Program-made: the position numbers and the translations under genes | From: Solimonas aquatica | GTDB lineage: Bacteria; Pseudomonadota; Gammaproteobacteria; Nevskiales; Nevskiaceae | NCBI RefSeq assembly: GCF_900111015.1 | Contig: NZ_FOFS01000010.1 | Coordinates: 152,665-216,664, forward strand | Length of the DNA stretch: 64,000 nt | Direction: 5' to 3' | Shown here: positions 39,802 through 48,261 of the stretch, piece by piece | How the letters are laid out: every line of letters begins with the position of its first letter | Position numbering within the stretch: the stretch's first letter is position 1 | The notes under the pieces: model-generated | Told to the model about the DNA's origin: nothing | Databases searched by the model: none | The model's input: only the letters and a program-made list of their open reading frames with translations

Positions 39802-39847
39802 AAACGCGATGATGGCAGTAGGCCGTACAGCCTAAATCAATGCGGGC

Positions 39848-40043
39848 GGCCGGGCGCGCTTCAAGCGCGTGCGAGCTTCGCTCGCACAAACCCGGTGACG
39901 CCATCCATGGCGCGACTGCCGATCCCGATTGAACCCCGGCCCGCGTTCGGCTCAAGCCGGCATGACATTGAGTCATGCCGGCCCTCGGGCCAAACGCTCC
40001 ATGGCCGGGCGCGCTGAAGCGCGTGCGAGCTTCGCTCGCACAA
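39848..40043. repeat. BIME-like repeat cluster between miaA and mutL
   Basis: Two near-identical units (39848-39889 and 39998-40043) share CCGGGCGCGCT, then AAGCGCG and the hairpin GTGCGAGC-TTC-GCTCGCAC. Between them lies a head CCATCCATGGCGCGAC (39901-39916), also found next to mutL, and a different hairpin CCGGCATGAC/GTCATGCCGG (39957-39981). The cluster fills the 250-bp gap from miaA to the mutL stop and ends just 8 bp before that stop. Confidence 0.75.
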
Positions 40044-40051
40044 GTAGCGCT

Positions 40052-41848
40052 TCAGCGCCCTCTCAGAAACAATCGATCCAGTTCGGCGAGCGTGATCTGT
40101 ACCCAGGTCGGACGGCCGTGGTTGCATTGATTGGAAAGCTCGGTGGCTTCCATGTCGCGCAGCAAGGCGTCCATCTCCGGCAGGCTCAGGCGACGGTTGG
40201 CCTTGATCGCGGCCTTGCAGGCGACATCGGCGAGGATGCGCTGCTGGGCATCCAGGGCCTCACCGAAGTGGCTGATGCTGTCGCGCTGCGCCTCGTCGGC
40301 CACCAGTTCGCGCAGCAGGGTGGCGACATCGCTGCGCGCCAGCAGCGGCGGCAGGGCGCGGATCAGCACGCTGCCCGGACCGCTGCGATCCAGCTCGAAA
40401 CCGTAGCGCAACAGTTCCTCGCGGCGCGCCTCGAGCGCATCGGCCTCGTCTTCGTGCAGATTCAGAGCCTCCGGCACCAGCAGGCGCTGCGCCGGTACCG
40501 CGCCCTCGGCAAGCTGGCGCTTGAGCCGTTCATAGACCACGCGCTCATGGCCGGCATGCGCGTCGATCAGCACCAGGCCCTGTTCGTTCTGCGCCAGGAT
40601 GTAAATGCCCAGCACCTGCGCCAGCGCGGTGCCCAGGGGGCGATCCGTGGCCGGCACGGCGGCCGGCTCCGCCGGCTGCGCGTCGAAGGCAGGCGCAGGC
40701 TCGTAGCGCGGGGCCGGCTCGCGCAGATCCAGGCGCAGCGCTGCGGCGGCGGGAATGGGCCGCGGCACCGTGCCTGGCGCGCTGAATCCAGGCACCGCCG
40801 CCGGTGCTGCGGACTCACTGTGCAGACGCACCTGATGATGGTGCTCGGGCTCGGGCCGCAGGCGTCGCAGCAGCTGGTGCACGGCGGCGAACAGCAGATC
40901 ATGCACGCGCGTGGCATCGCGAAAGCGCACCTCGGTTTTCTGCGGATGCACGTTGACATCCACCGCCGCCGGATCGATTTCCAGATACAGCACATAGGCC
41001 GGGTAATGCGTGGAATGCATGACATCGGCAAATGCGCGGCGCAGGGCGAAACCCATCAGGCGGTCGCGCACCAGACGGCCGTTGACGTAGAGATACTGCA
41101 GATCGGCCTGCGTGCGCGCGAAGGATGGCAGCCCCACCCAGCCGTGCAGGCGCATGCCCAGGCGCGACTCGTCCATCGCCACCGACTGCGCGAGAAACTC
41201 CTCGCCGCAGATCTCGCGCAGGCGCGCCAGACGCCCTTCCTCCCCGGCCGCGGGGACGAATTCATAGACCCGCCGCTTGTTGTGGCGCAGTGCCCAGCCG
41301 ACGTCGAAGCGCGACAGCGCCAGCCGCGACACCGCCTGCTGAATCTGGCGGAACTCGGTGGCTTCCGACTTCAAGAACTTGCGCCGTGCTGGCGTGTTGA
41401 AGAACAGATCGCGCACCTCGATGCTGGTGCCCTGCGGATGCGCGGCCGGACGCGCCGCGCCTTCCACATCGCCGGCGCCGCCGATCTCCCAGGCATGCGC
41501 GGCCTCGGCACTGCGCGAGACCAGTTTCAGACGCGAGACCGAAAGAATGCTCGGCAGTGCCTCGCCCCGAAAGCCCAGCGTGGCGACGCGCTCCAGATCA
41601 TCGAGTTCAGCGATCTTGCTGGTGGCGTGGCGGGTCAGCGCCAGCGGCAGCTCATCGCGGCTGATGCCACGGCCGTCGTCGCGGATGCGGATCAGCGCGC
41701 TGCCACCCTGCTCCACCTCGATCTCGATGCTGCGCGCGCCGGCGTCGAGACTGTTCTCGACCAGTTCCTTGACCACGGCGGCGGGGCGCTCGACGACTTC
41801 GCCGGCGGCAATCTGATTGACCAGAACGTCGGGGAGAATGCGGATCAT
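40052..41848 (-). CDS. mutL: DNA mismatch repair protein MutL
   Basis: A 598-residue mismatch-repair coordinator. The N-terminal GHKL ATPase motifs are complete (ELVENSLDAGA, DDGRGI, TRHATSKI, LGFRGEALPSI). A Pro/Ala-rich linker (residues 340-390) leads to the C-terminal dimerisation domain. That domain contains DAHAGHERVVYE, which fits the DQHA(X)2E(X)4E metal-binding motif of nicking MutL proteins apart from Gln to Ala, and a final CNHGRPTW, so this MutL probably has its own endonuclease and needs no MutH. The ATG at 41848 lies in the first copy of a 210-bp-period duplication and has no clear Shine-Dalgarno; a TAGAAT box lies 8-13 bp upstream. Confidence 0.95.
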   Translation of the reverse strand: MIRILPDVLVNQIAAGEVVERPAAVVKELVENSLDAGARSIEIEVEQGGSALIRIRDDGRGISRDELPLALTRHATSKIAELDDLERVATLGFRGEALPSILSVSRLKLVSRSAEAAHAWEIGGAGDVEGAARPAAHPQGTSIEVRDLFFNTPARRKFLKSEATEFRQIQQAVSRLALSRFDVGWALRHNKRRVYEFVPAAGEEGRLARLREICGEEFLAQSVAMDESRLGMRLHGWVGLPSFARTQADLQYLYVNGRLVRDRLMGFALRRAFADVMHSTHYPAYVLYLEIDPAAVDVNVHPQKTEVRFRDATRVHDLLFAAVHQLLRRLRPEPEHHHQVRLHSESAAPAAVPGFSAPGTVPRPIPAAAALRLDLREPAPRYEPAPAFDAQPAEPAAVPATDRPLGTALAQVLGIYILAQNEQGLVLIDAHAGHERVVYERLKRQLAEGAVPAQRLLVPEALNLHEDEADALEARREELLRYGFELDRSGPGSVLIRALPPLLARSDVATLLRELVADEAQRDSISHFGEALDAQQRILADVACKAAIKANRRLSLPEMDALLRDMEATELSNQCNHGRPTWVQITLAELDRLFLRGR

Positions 41849-42190
41849 CGCCGTATTCTAGCGAGGCGCCTGCACACGCCGGCGAAGTCGTCGAGCGCAG
41901 CGTGCCTGAAGCCGTCCATGGCGCGACCTTGAACCTCGATCCAACCCCGGCCCGGCCATCCATGGCCGGGCGTTCGCCCCCTGGCGAAGCCTTGCTTCGC
42001 CAGGGACTCACCCGGCGGCAATCTGATTGACCAGAACGTCGGGGAGAATGCGGATCATCGCCGTATTCTAGCGAGGCGCCTGCACACGCCGGCGAAGTCG
42101 TCGAGCGCAGCGTGCCTGAAGCCGTCCATGGCGCGACCTTGAACCTCGATCCAACCCCGGCCCGGCCATCCATGGCCGGGCGTTCGCCCC
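41802..42190. repeat. Direct duplication covering the mutL start
   Basis: 41802-41980 and 42012-42190 are identical over 179 bp (period 210 bp). Each copy holds the first 16 codons of mutL, the upstream sequence with CTAGAATACGG, and the REP core (41950-41972 and 42160-42182). The 31-bp spacer 41981-42011 is mainly a hairpin, CTGGCGAAGC-CTTG-CTTCGCCAG. It accounts for the whole 356-bp gap between mutL and rhlE. Confidence 0.95.
42008..42058 (-). pseudogene. Decoy 5' fragment of mutL (16 codons)
   Basis: The second copy of the duplicated segment starts with the same ATG context as mutL and encodes MIRILPDVLVNQIAAG, identical to the MutL N-terminus, then meets TGA at the duplication junction. 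It is a broken start fragment, but it could still be translated as a short leader peptide 160 bp upstream of the real gene. Confidence 0.85.
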
Positions 42191-42204
42191 AGGCGAGGCT
42201 CAGC

Positions 42205-43536
42205 TCAATGCACTTTCCGCGACTTGCCGGCGCGATGCTCGGCCGACTTCTGCGGCTTGTTGCCGCCGCCGTGGCCGTGCGCGCCACCACGACCCTGCGG
42301 GCCATAGCGCTTCTGCGGCTGCTGTCGGGGTGATTTGCGGTTCTGGCTCATGTCCTGATCTTCCGATGGGGTCGACGAGGCCGCGCCGGGCTCGAAGCCG
42401 GCCACCTCAAAGCTCTGCAGCTGCCGCCGCAGCAATTTCTCGATGCCGCGCAGATCATCCCGTTCATCACGGCTGACCAGGGAGAAGGCCTCGCCGGCCT
42501 GCCCGGCGCGACCGGTGCGGCCGATGCGATGCACATAGTCTTCCGGCACGTTCGGCAGTTCGAAGTTCACCACCTGCGGCAGCTGCTCGATGTCCAGACC
42601 GCGCGCGGCGATGTCGGTGGCCACCAGCATGCGTAGCGTGCCGTCCTTGAATTCCGCCAGTGCGCGGGTGCGCGCGTTCTGGCTCTTGTTGCCATGCAGG
42701 GCGGCGGCGCGGATGCCGGCCTTCTCCAGCTTTTCCACCAGACGGTTGGCGCCGTGCTTGGTGCGCGTGAACACCAGGGTCTGCTGCCAGTTATAACCCT
42801 TGGCCAGATGAATCAGCAGCTCGGCCTTGCGCGACTGGTCGACGAACAGCACGCGCTGCTGCACGGTCTCGGCGGCGGAGTTGCGCGGCGCGATGTCGAT
42901 GGTCACCGGCTCGTGCAGCAGACCTTCGGCGAGCTTGCGGATGTCCGGCGAGAAGGTGGCCGAGAACAACAGGTTCTGGCGCTTGCCCGGCAGCAGCTTG
43001 ATGACGCGGCGGATGTCGTGGATGAAACCCATGTCGAGCATGCGGTCGGCCTCGTCCAGCACCAGCACCTCGATCCTGGACAGGTCGATGGTCTTCTGTC
43101 CGGCGTGGTCGAGCAGACGCCCCGGCGTGGCCACCACGATCTCGGCACCGCGGGCCAGGGCCTCGATCTGCGGATTGATGCCCACGCCGCCGAACACCAG
43201 CACGGTGCGCAAAGCCTGCAGATGCTTGCCGTAGGTACGCACGGACTCCAGCACCTGCGCCGCCAGTTCGCGTGTGGGCACCAGCACCAGCACGCGCGGC
43301 TGCCTGGCGGCGGACTTCAGGGGCTTTTCCTGCAGGCGCTGCAGGATCGGCAGGGTGAAGGCGGCGGTCTTGCCGGTGCCGGTCTGCGCGGCGGCCAGCA
43401 GATCATGCCCGGCGAGAATTTCGGGGATGGCGCGCGCCTGAATCGGCGTGGGCGTCTGATAGCCCTCGTCGCTCAGGGCGCGCAGCAGGGCGGGCGCGAG
43501 GCGCAGGGCCTCGAAAGTGGGAAGCTCGGATGACAT
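42205..43536 (-). CDS. rhlE: DEAD-box ATP-dependent RNA helicase (RhlE-like)
   Basis: A 443-residue DEAD-box helicase. From [20 protein letters not shown] (ATG 43536, AGGAG 8 nt upstream) the motifs run in order: Q-motif [69 protein letters not shown] and [11 protein letters not shown] basic, Gly/Gln/Arg-rich C-terminal extension (residues 385-443) resembles RhlE and would bind RNA. Likely role in ribosome assembly or mRNA turnover. The name RhlE is by overall likeness; RhlB and SrmB look less similar. Confidence 0.88.
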   Translation of the reverse strand: MSSELPTFEALRLAPALLRALSDEGYQTPTPIQARAIPEILAGHDLLAAAQTGTGKTAAFTLPILQRLQEKPLKSAARQPRVLVLVPTRELAAQVLESVRTYGKHLQALRTVLVFGGVGINPQIEALARGAEIVVATPGRLLDHAGQKTIDLSRIEVLVLDEADRMLDMGFIHDIRRVIKLLPGKRQNLLFSATFSPDIRKLAEGLLHEPVTIDIAPRNSAAETVQQRVLFVDQSRKAELLIHLAKGYNWQQTLVFTRTKHGANRLVEKLEKAGIRAAALHGNKSQNARTRALAEFKDGTLRMLVATDIAARGLDIEQLPQVVNFELPNVPEDYVHRIGRTGRAGQAGEAFSLVSRDERDDLRGIEKLLRRQLQSFEVAGFEPGAASSTPSEDQDMSQNRKSPRQQPQKRYGPQGRGGAHGHGGGNKPQKSAEHRAGKSRKVH

Positions 43537-43809
43537 TGCAAAAACTCCTGAACGCCTGTGCCGAACGCTTTCGCGCCGGGCCGGTTCAGGACGCATGAAT
43601 TGGATAATGAGTAAACGCCACGGCTCTGTCCTGTCGGGCAAAACCTGAAGTGCGCTGTAACGCGACTTGACCACCGTCAACCGGAATACGGTGTCACGCG
43701 TGCTGTGCAGTATAGCGATGTGTCGCGGTTTGACCTAATCTTGCACCTGACGACACGCAAATCGCGTGCCGCCTCATAACAGATGCCAGCCCAATAAGCG
43801 AGACCCGAA
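43537..43809. other. Divergent promoter region rhlE / DUF4399 gene
   Basis: 273 bp without a gene. It contains TTGACC- and TTGACG-type hexamers facing both ways around 43670-43735 and an AT-rich run near 43600-43615, but I could not pair any with a convincing -10 element. The two ribosome-binding sites sit at its ends. Confidence 0.35.
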
Positions 43810-44295
43810 ATGAAACGACTGCTCCCGCTGACCCTGCTCCTCGCTGCCGTGGCCACGCCTGTCGCGGCCGACATGTTCAAGGACCTCAAGGAGACGGCCA
43901 AGCAGACCGCCACTCAGAAGGCCGCCGAAAAACTCAATCTGCCGACGGCCGCCCCGGTCAATGCCAAGGTCTATCTGATTGCGCCCGCCAATGGCGCCAC
44001 GGTGAGCAGCCCGGTGAAAGTGGTGTTCGGCCTGTCCGGCGCGGGCGTTGCGCCGGCCGGCGTGCAGAAGGAAAACACCGGTCATCACCATCTCTTGATC
44101 GACCAGCCAACCTACGACGCCACCCTGCCGCTGCCCGCCACCGACCAGATCAAGCATTTCGGCGGCGGTCAGACCGAAGCCTTGCTGGACCTCAAGCCGG
44201 GCAAGCACACGCTGCAGCTGATGTTCGCCGACTGGAAGCACCAGCCCTTCAATCCGGCGGTGGTGTCGGAGCAGATCACCCTCACTGTCAAGTAA
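43810..44295 (+). CDS. DUF4399-domain periplasmic protein
   Basis: A 161-residue secreted protein. Signal peptide MKRLLPLTLLLAAVATPVAA cleaves before DMF. An amphipathic Lys/Ala-rich helix (KDLKETAKQTATQKAAEKL) precedes the DUF4399 domain: VYLIAPANGATVSSPVKVVF, NTGHHHLLID with a His cluster, HFGGGQTEALLDLKPGKHTL and a closing SEQITLTV strand. The His cluster suggests metal binding, but the family function is unknown. The rpoN start is 45 bp downstream with no terminator, so the two may be cotranscribed. Confidence 0.87.
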   Translation: MKRLLPLTLLLAAVATPVAADMFKDLKETAKQTATQKAAEKLNLPTAAPVNAKVYLIAPANGATVSSPVKVVFGLSGAGVAPAGVQKENTGHHHLLIDQPTYDATLPLPATDQIKHFGGGQTEALLDLKPGKHTLQLMFADWKHQPFNPAVVSEQITLTVK

Positions 44296-44340
44296 GCCCG
44301 GCCCGGTTCACATCCCCCCGTCTTCCCATAAGCAGACAAG

Positions 44341-45822
44341 ATGAAATCCACACTCGGCCTGCGTCTGGGTCAATCCCTGACCATGACGCCCGCGTTGCAG
44401 CAGGCGATCCGCCTGCTGCAGTTGTCCAGCCTCGATCTGCAACAGGAAATCGAACAGGCCCTGGAATCCAACATCCTGCTGGAACGCGAGGACGGCGTGG
44501 AACCCGTGGAAGCGGAGGTGGCCAGCGCCGAAACCGCAGAAGCGGCGGAGACCGCGATGGCCGCCAGCGAATCCGGCGGCGATCCCAAGAGCCTGGAGCT
44601 GGACAACAGCCGCGAGATTCCGGATGAAATGCCGGTGGACGCCAACTGGAGCGATGTCTTCGACGAGCCGCCCAGCGGCCCACGCAACAGTGACGACGAC
44701 GAGCTGCACGATTTCCTCGAAGCCAATCTGCACGGCCGTGTCAGCCTGCACGAGCATCTGCTGGAGCAGGCACGCGTCGCCGATTTCGCCGGCGACGAGA
44801 TCGACATCGCCGAGCACCTGATCGACTCCATCAACGAAGACGGCTACATCGAGAACTGGGCGGAGCTCAGCGCCCTGCTGCAGCGCCAGTTCGGCGTGAG
44901 CCTGGAAACCGTGGAAGCGGTGCTGGCCAAGGTGCAGGACTTCGACCCCACCGGCGTCGGCGCCCGTGACCTGGGCGAGTGCTTGAGCCTGCAGCTGGAA
45001 CTGATGTCCTCGCGCACGCCGGGCATCGGCACCGCCATGCGCCTGATCAAGCAGCACATGGTACTGCTGGCGCGCCGCGACCCCGCCGCCATGGTCCGCG
45101 CCACCGGCCTGCCGATGGCGGAAATCGAACTGGCGCTGGCCCTGATCCGCACCCTGCAGCCGCATCCGGGCCGCCCCTTCCAGGCCCATGAGCCGGATTA
45201 CGTGACACCGGATGTGTTCGTGGCCAAGAAGAACGGCCGCTGGGTGGTGAGCCTGAACCCGGAACACACCCCGCGCCTGCGCCTGAACCAGCACTATCAG
45301 GGCATGATCCGCCGCGCCGACAGCTCGCGCGACCAGCTGGTGCTCAAGCAGCACCTGCAGGAGGCGCGTTACTTTTTGAACAGTCTGGAAGCGCGCAATG
45401 AAACTCTTTTGCGGGTGGCGCAGTCGATAGTTGAAGAACAGCGCGCTTTCCTGGATTATGGGCCCGAAGCGATGCGCCCTATGGTATTGCGCGATATCGC
45501 CGAGCAGCTGGGCATCCATGAATCGACCGTTTCACGCGCCACAGCCAACAAGTACATGCTCACGCCACGTGGGCTGTTCGAGCTCAAGTTCTTCTTTTCC
45601 AGCCACGTCCAGACCACGGGCGGCGGCGTCTGCTCCGCAACCGCCATCCAGGCCATGATCAAACGCATGATCTCGGCCGAAGACGCCGTTCGTCCGCTGT
45701 CCGACGCCACCTTGTCGGAGCTGCTGCTCAAGGAGGGCATACAGGTTGCTAGACGTACCGTAGCCAAGTATCGCGAAGGCCTGGGCATCCCGCCCTCGCA
45801 CGAGCGCAAACCGCCGACGTGA
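44341..45822 (+). CDS. rpoN: RNA polymerase sigma-54 factor
   Basis: Sigma-54 (493 residues) recognises -24/-12 promoters and needs enhancer-binding ATPases. Region I is Gln/Leu-rich (QSLTMTPALQQAIRLLQLSS), region II is acidic (residues 48-110), and the core-binding and HTH regions are followed by the RpoN box ARRTVAKYREGLGIP. Here rpoN starts the hpf-ptsN PTS block; the usual lptB neighbour is replaced by a DUF4399 gene. Start ATG 44341 matches the conserved MKxTLxLRLGQ opening. Confidence 0.97.
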   Translation: MKSTLGLRLGQSLTMTPALQQAIRLLQLSSLDLQQEIEQALESNILLEREDGVEPVEAEVASAETAEAAETAMAASESGGDPKSLELDNSREIPDEMPVDANWSDVFDEPPSGPRNSDDDELHDFLEANLHGRVSLHEHLLEQARVADFAGDEIDIAEHLIDSINEDGYIENWAELSALLQRQFGVSLETVEAVLAKVQDFDPTGVGARDLGECLSLQLELMSSRTPGIGTAMRLIKQHMVLLARRDPAAMVRATGLPMAEIELALALIRTLQPHPGRPFQAHEPDYVTPDVFVAKKNGRWVVSLNPEHTPRLRLNQHYQGMIRRADSSRDQLVLKQHLQEARYFLNSLEARNETLLRVAQSIVEEQRAFLDYGPEAMRPMVLRDIAEQLGIHESTVSRATANKYMLTPRGLFELKFFFSSHVQTTGGGVCSATAIQAMIKRMISAEDAVRPLSDATLSELLLKEGIQVARRTVAKYREGLGIPPSHERKPPT

Positions 45823-45893
45823 CGCACGCCTGAGATGGGTGCGACGACGGCCAACCAAGTAGTACCCGTTGTATGCAAGTAAGGAGCGAGTCG

Positions 45894-46214
45894 ATGAACC
45901 TGAATATCTCTGGTCACCATGTCGATGTCACACCGCCGCTGCGCGAGTACGTCATGGCCAAGCTCAAGCGCCTGGAACGGCATTTTGATCACCTGATATC
46001 AGCCGAAGTCATCCTCACCGTCGAAAAGCTCACCCAGAAGGCCGAAGCCACCATCCACGCCAGCGGCGCCAACCTGCACGCCGTGGCCAGCGAAGCCGAT
46101 ATGTACGCGGCCATCGATGTGATGACCGACAAGCTCGATCAGCAGACACGCCGTCACAAGGAAAAGCTGCGTGATCACCACCAGAAGGAAGCGCACAAGC
46201 GTATGGCGCTTTGA
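45894..46214 (+). CDS. hpf: Ribosome hibernation promoting factor, short form
   Basis: A 106-residue ribosome-associated protein of the sigma-54 modulation (S30AE) family. The start MNLNISGHHVDVTPPLREYV has AAGGAG upstream. The beta-alpha-beta core includes ATIHASGANLHAVASEADMY and DKLDQQTRRHKEKLRDHHQK. The short length implies 100S dimer formation in stationary phase, as in E. coli HPF. A terminator follows. Confidence 0.95.
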   Translation: MNLNISGHHVDVTPPLREYVMAKLKRLERHFDHLISAEVILTVEKLTQKAEATIHASGANLHAVASEADMYAAIDVMTDKLDQQTRRHKEKLRDHHQKEAHKRMAL

Positions 46215-46232
46215 GTAAAATGAGCGGTCAAG

Positions 46233-46262
46233 GCCCGGCTCTTGCAGGCCGGGCTTTTTTTT
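46233..46262 (+). terminator. Terminator after hpf
   Basis: GCCCGGCT / GGCCGGGC stem with a 6-nt loop directly followed by eight Ts (46255-46262). It separates rpoN-hpf from ptsN, so the PTS genes probably have partial read-through or an own promoter; none is obvious in the 23 bp left. Confidence 0.8.
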
Positions 46263-46285
46263 GGCCCTTGAGGACCCCCTACAAA

Positions 46286-46744
46286 ATGAAAATCGCCGAA
46301 ATCCTGTCAGCGGATCGCGTCAGCAGCGGACCGAGCTTCACCAGCAAGAAGAAGGCGCTGGAAGAGCTGGCACAGCTGCTGGCCAAGGGCGCAAGCAATC
46401 TGTCGCCCAGCGATGTGCTGACCAGCCTGAGTGCGCGCGAGAAGCTCGGCAGCACCGGTCTGGGTCACGGCGTGGCCATTCCGCACGGTCGCATCGCCGG
46501 CGTGGAGAACAGCATCGGCGCGATCATGCGCCTCAAGCATCCGCTCGATTACGACGCGCACGACGGCCATCCCGTCGATCTGATTTTCGGTCTGCTGGTG
46601 CCGCACGGCGCCACCGAAGCACACCTCAAGCATCTGGCCGCCATCGCCGAGATGTTCTCCGACGAAGTGTTCTGCAAGAAGGCACGCGCCGCCAGCGACA
46701 GCCAGGCGCTCTATCAGCTGATCGCCGACTACAACCCGGCCTGA
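46286..46744 (+). CDS. ptsN: Nitrogen-related PTS protein EIIA-Ntr
   Basis: A 152-residue EIIA of the fructose/mannitol-type fold without a permease. The phosphorylation site is H67 in GLGHGVAIPHGRI. It adjusts potassium, nitrogen and stress regulation according to its phosphorylation state. Start MKIAEILSADRV at 46286; the frame is open upstream into the hpf terminator, which is not coding. Next gene hprK begins 35 bp later. Confidence 0.95.
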   Translation: MKIAEILSADRVSSGPSFTSKKKALEELAQLLAKGASNLSPSDVLTSLSAREKLGSTGLGHGVAIPHGRIAGVENSIGAIMRLKHPLDYDAHDGHPVDLIFGLLVPHGATEAHLKHLAAIAEMFSDEVFCKKARAASDSQALYQLIADYNPA

Positions 46745-46779
46745 CATCACGCCGGCCGCCACCGCCCGGCCTTGCCGCC

Positions 46780-47343
46780 ATGCCCAGCGCCGCCGCGCAG
46801 AGCACCGTGCACGGCGTGCTGCTGCGCGTGATGGGCGTGGGCGTACTGCTCACGGGCGCCAGCGGCGTCGGCAAAAGCGAGCTGGCCCTGGAACTGGTGA
46901 CCCGCGGCCACCAGCTGGTGGCCGACGACGCGGTGGAGCTGCGCCGGCATCGAGGTCGCCTGATCGCCTTCGCACCACGCCTGCTGCGCGGTTTTCTCGA
47001 AGCACGCAGCCTGGGCATCCTCAACATCCGCCGTCTCTACGGACCACACAGCATCGCCGCACGCTGCGAGCTGGAGCTGCTGCTGCGCCTGGAAGCACCG
47101 CAGCTGCTGCGCGACGATGGCCAGGAACGTCTCGGCGGTCGTCGCGGCAGCGTGGAACTGCAGGGCTTTCACCTGCCGGAAATCTCCATTCCGATCCGCC
47201 TCGGGCATAATCTCGCCGTGCTGGTGGAAGCCGCCTGCCGCGACCTGCGCCTGCGTCAGCAGGGCTACCGCGCCGACGACGATCTGATCCAGCGCCAGCA
47301 GCAGGAAATCCTCAAGGGCAGCAGAACCTCGAAACAGACTTGA
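46780..47343 (+). CDS. hprK: HPr kinase/phosphorylase, short form
   Basis: A 187-residue protein comprising only the C-terminal kinase domain of HprK, which phosphorylates HPr on Ser and removes that phosphate. Walker A is GASGVGKS (residues 26-33), followed by HQLVADDAVELRR, GILNIRRLYGPHSI and the signature LPEISIPIRLGHNLAVLVEA. The usual N-terminal domain of about 130 residues is absent, as in alphaproteobacterial HprK. Only 35 bp separate it from ptsN, so there is no room for it. Its target Ser is present in the HPr encoded downstream (S45). Confidence 0.88.
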   Translation: MPSAAAQSTVHGVLLRVMGVGVLLTGASGVGKSELALELVTRGHQLVADDAVELRRHRGRLIAFAPRLLRGFLEARSLGILNIRRLYGPHSIAARCELELLLRLEAPQLLRDDGQERLGGRRGSVELQGFHLPEISIPIRLGHNLAVLVEAACRDLRLRQQGYRADDDLIQRQQQEILKGSRTSKQT

Positions 47344-47388
47344 AGTCGTGACGGCCGATCCCTCCCGCCCAGATACCGCAGCGCCGCC

Positions 47389-48261
47389 ATGAAGCTGGTC
47401 TTCGTCAGTGGCCTGTCGGGCGCCGGCAAGACCGTGGCGCTCAAGCAGTACGAGGACATCGGCTATTACTGCATCGACAACCTGCCGCTGCACATGGTCG
47501 GCCCCTTCATCCGCCGCGCGCTCAAGCGCAGCGACGGCCGCTATGAACGTCTCGCCATCGGCATCGACGCACGCGAAAGCCCGCAGGAGATCGCGCGCTT
47601 TCCCCGCTATCTGGAATCACTGCGCGTACAGGGCGTGGAAATCCGCGTGATCTTCCTGCGCGCCGACGACTCGGTGCTGCTGCAGCGTTACTCGGAGACG
47701 CGCCGCCGCCATCCGCTGGCACAGGGCGAGCTGGGTCTGGCCGAGGCGATCCGCAACGAGCGCGCGCTGCTGGCGCCCATCGCCAATGTCGCCGACGCCA
47801 CCATCGACACCTCGCTGAAGAACCTGCACGCCCTGCGCGAAGAGATCCAGGCGCAGGTGCCCGGCGGCGGCAAGCTCTCGGTGCTGCTGATGTCCTTCGG
47901 CTTCAAGCACGGCATCCCCGAAGACGCCGACTTCGTGTTCGACGTGCGCTGCCTGCCCAATCCGCACTGGCAGAACGAGCTGCGCCAGCTCAGCGGCTGC
48001 GACGCGCCGGTGGCCGCCTGGCTGGAGCAGCATGCGATCACCGGCCATCTGTATCAGGACATCCATGACTTCCTGCTGCGCTGGCTGCCCGAGTATGAGA
48101 AGCAGGACCGCGTATACCTGACCGTGGCCCTGGGCTGCACCGGCGGCCAGCATCGCAGCGTGTATCTGGTGGAACGTCTGGGCGAAGCCTTCCGTGGCCG
48201 CATCGCGCATCTGGCGGTGCGCCATCGCGAGCTCTGGGCCGGCGAGGCGGGCCAGTCATGA
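47389..48261 (+). CDS. rapZ: RNase adapter protein RapZ
   Basis: A 290-residue P-loop protein (former YhbJ/YvcJ) that in enterics guides RNase E to the GlmZ small RNA; elsewhere the role is less clear. Walker A is VSGLSGAGKT (residues 5-14), with IGYYCIDNLP and DLRCLPNP-like VFDVRCLPNPHW. The C-terminal VALGCTGGQHRSVYLVERL motif is the RNA-binding part. Overlaps the next gene by ATGA (48258-48261). Confidence 0.96.
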   Translation: MKLVFVSGLSGAGKTVALKQYEDIGYYCIDNLPLHMVGPFIRRALKRSDGRYERLAIGIDARESPQEIARFPRYLESLRVQGVEIRVIFLRADDSVLLQRYSETRRRHPLAQGELGLAEAIRNERALLAPIANVADATIDTSLKNLHALREEIQAQVPGGGKLSVLLMSFGFKHGIPEDADFVFDVRCLPNPHWQNELRQLSGCDAPVAAWLEQHAITGHLYQDIHDFLLRWLPEYEKQDRVYLTVALGCTGGQHRSVYLVERLGEAFRGRIAHLAVRHRELWAGEAGQS

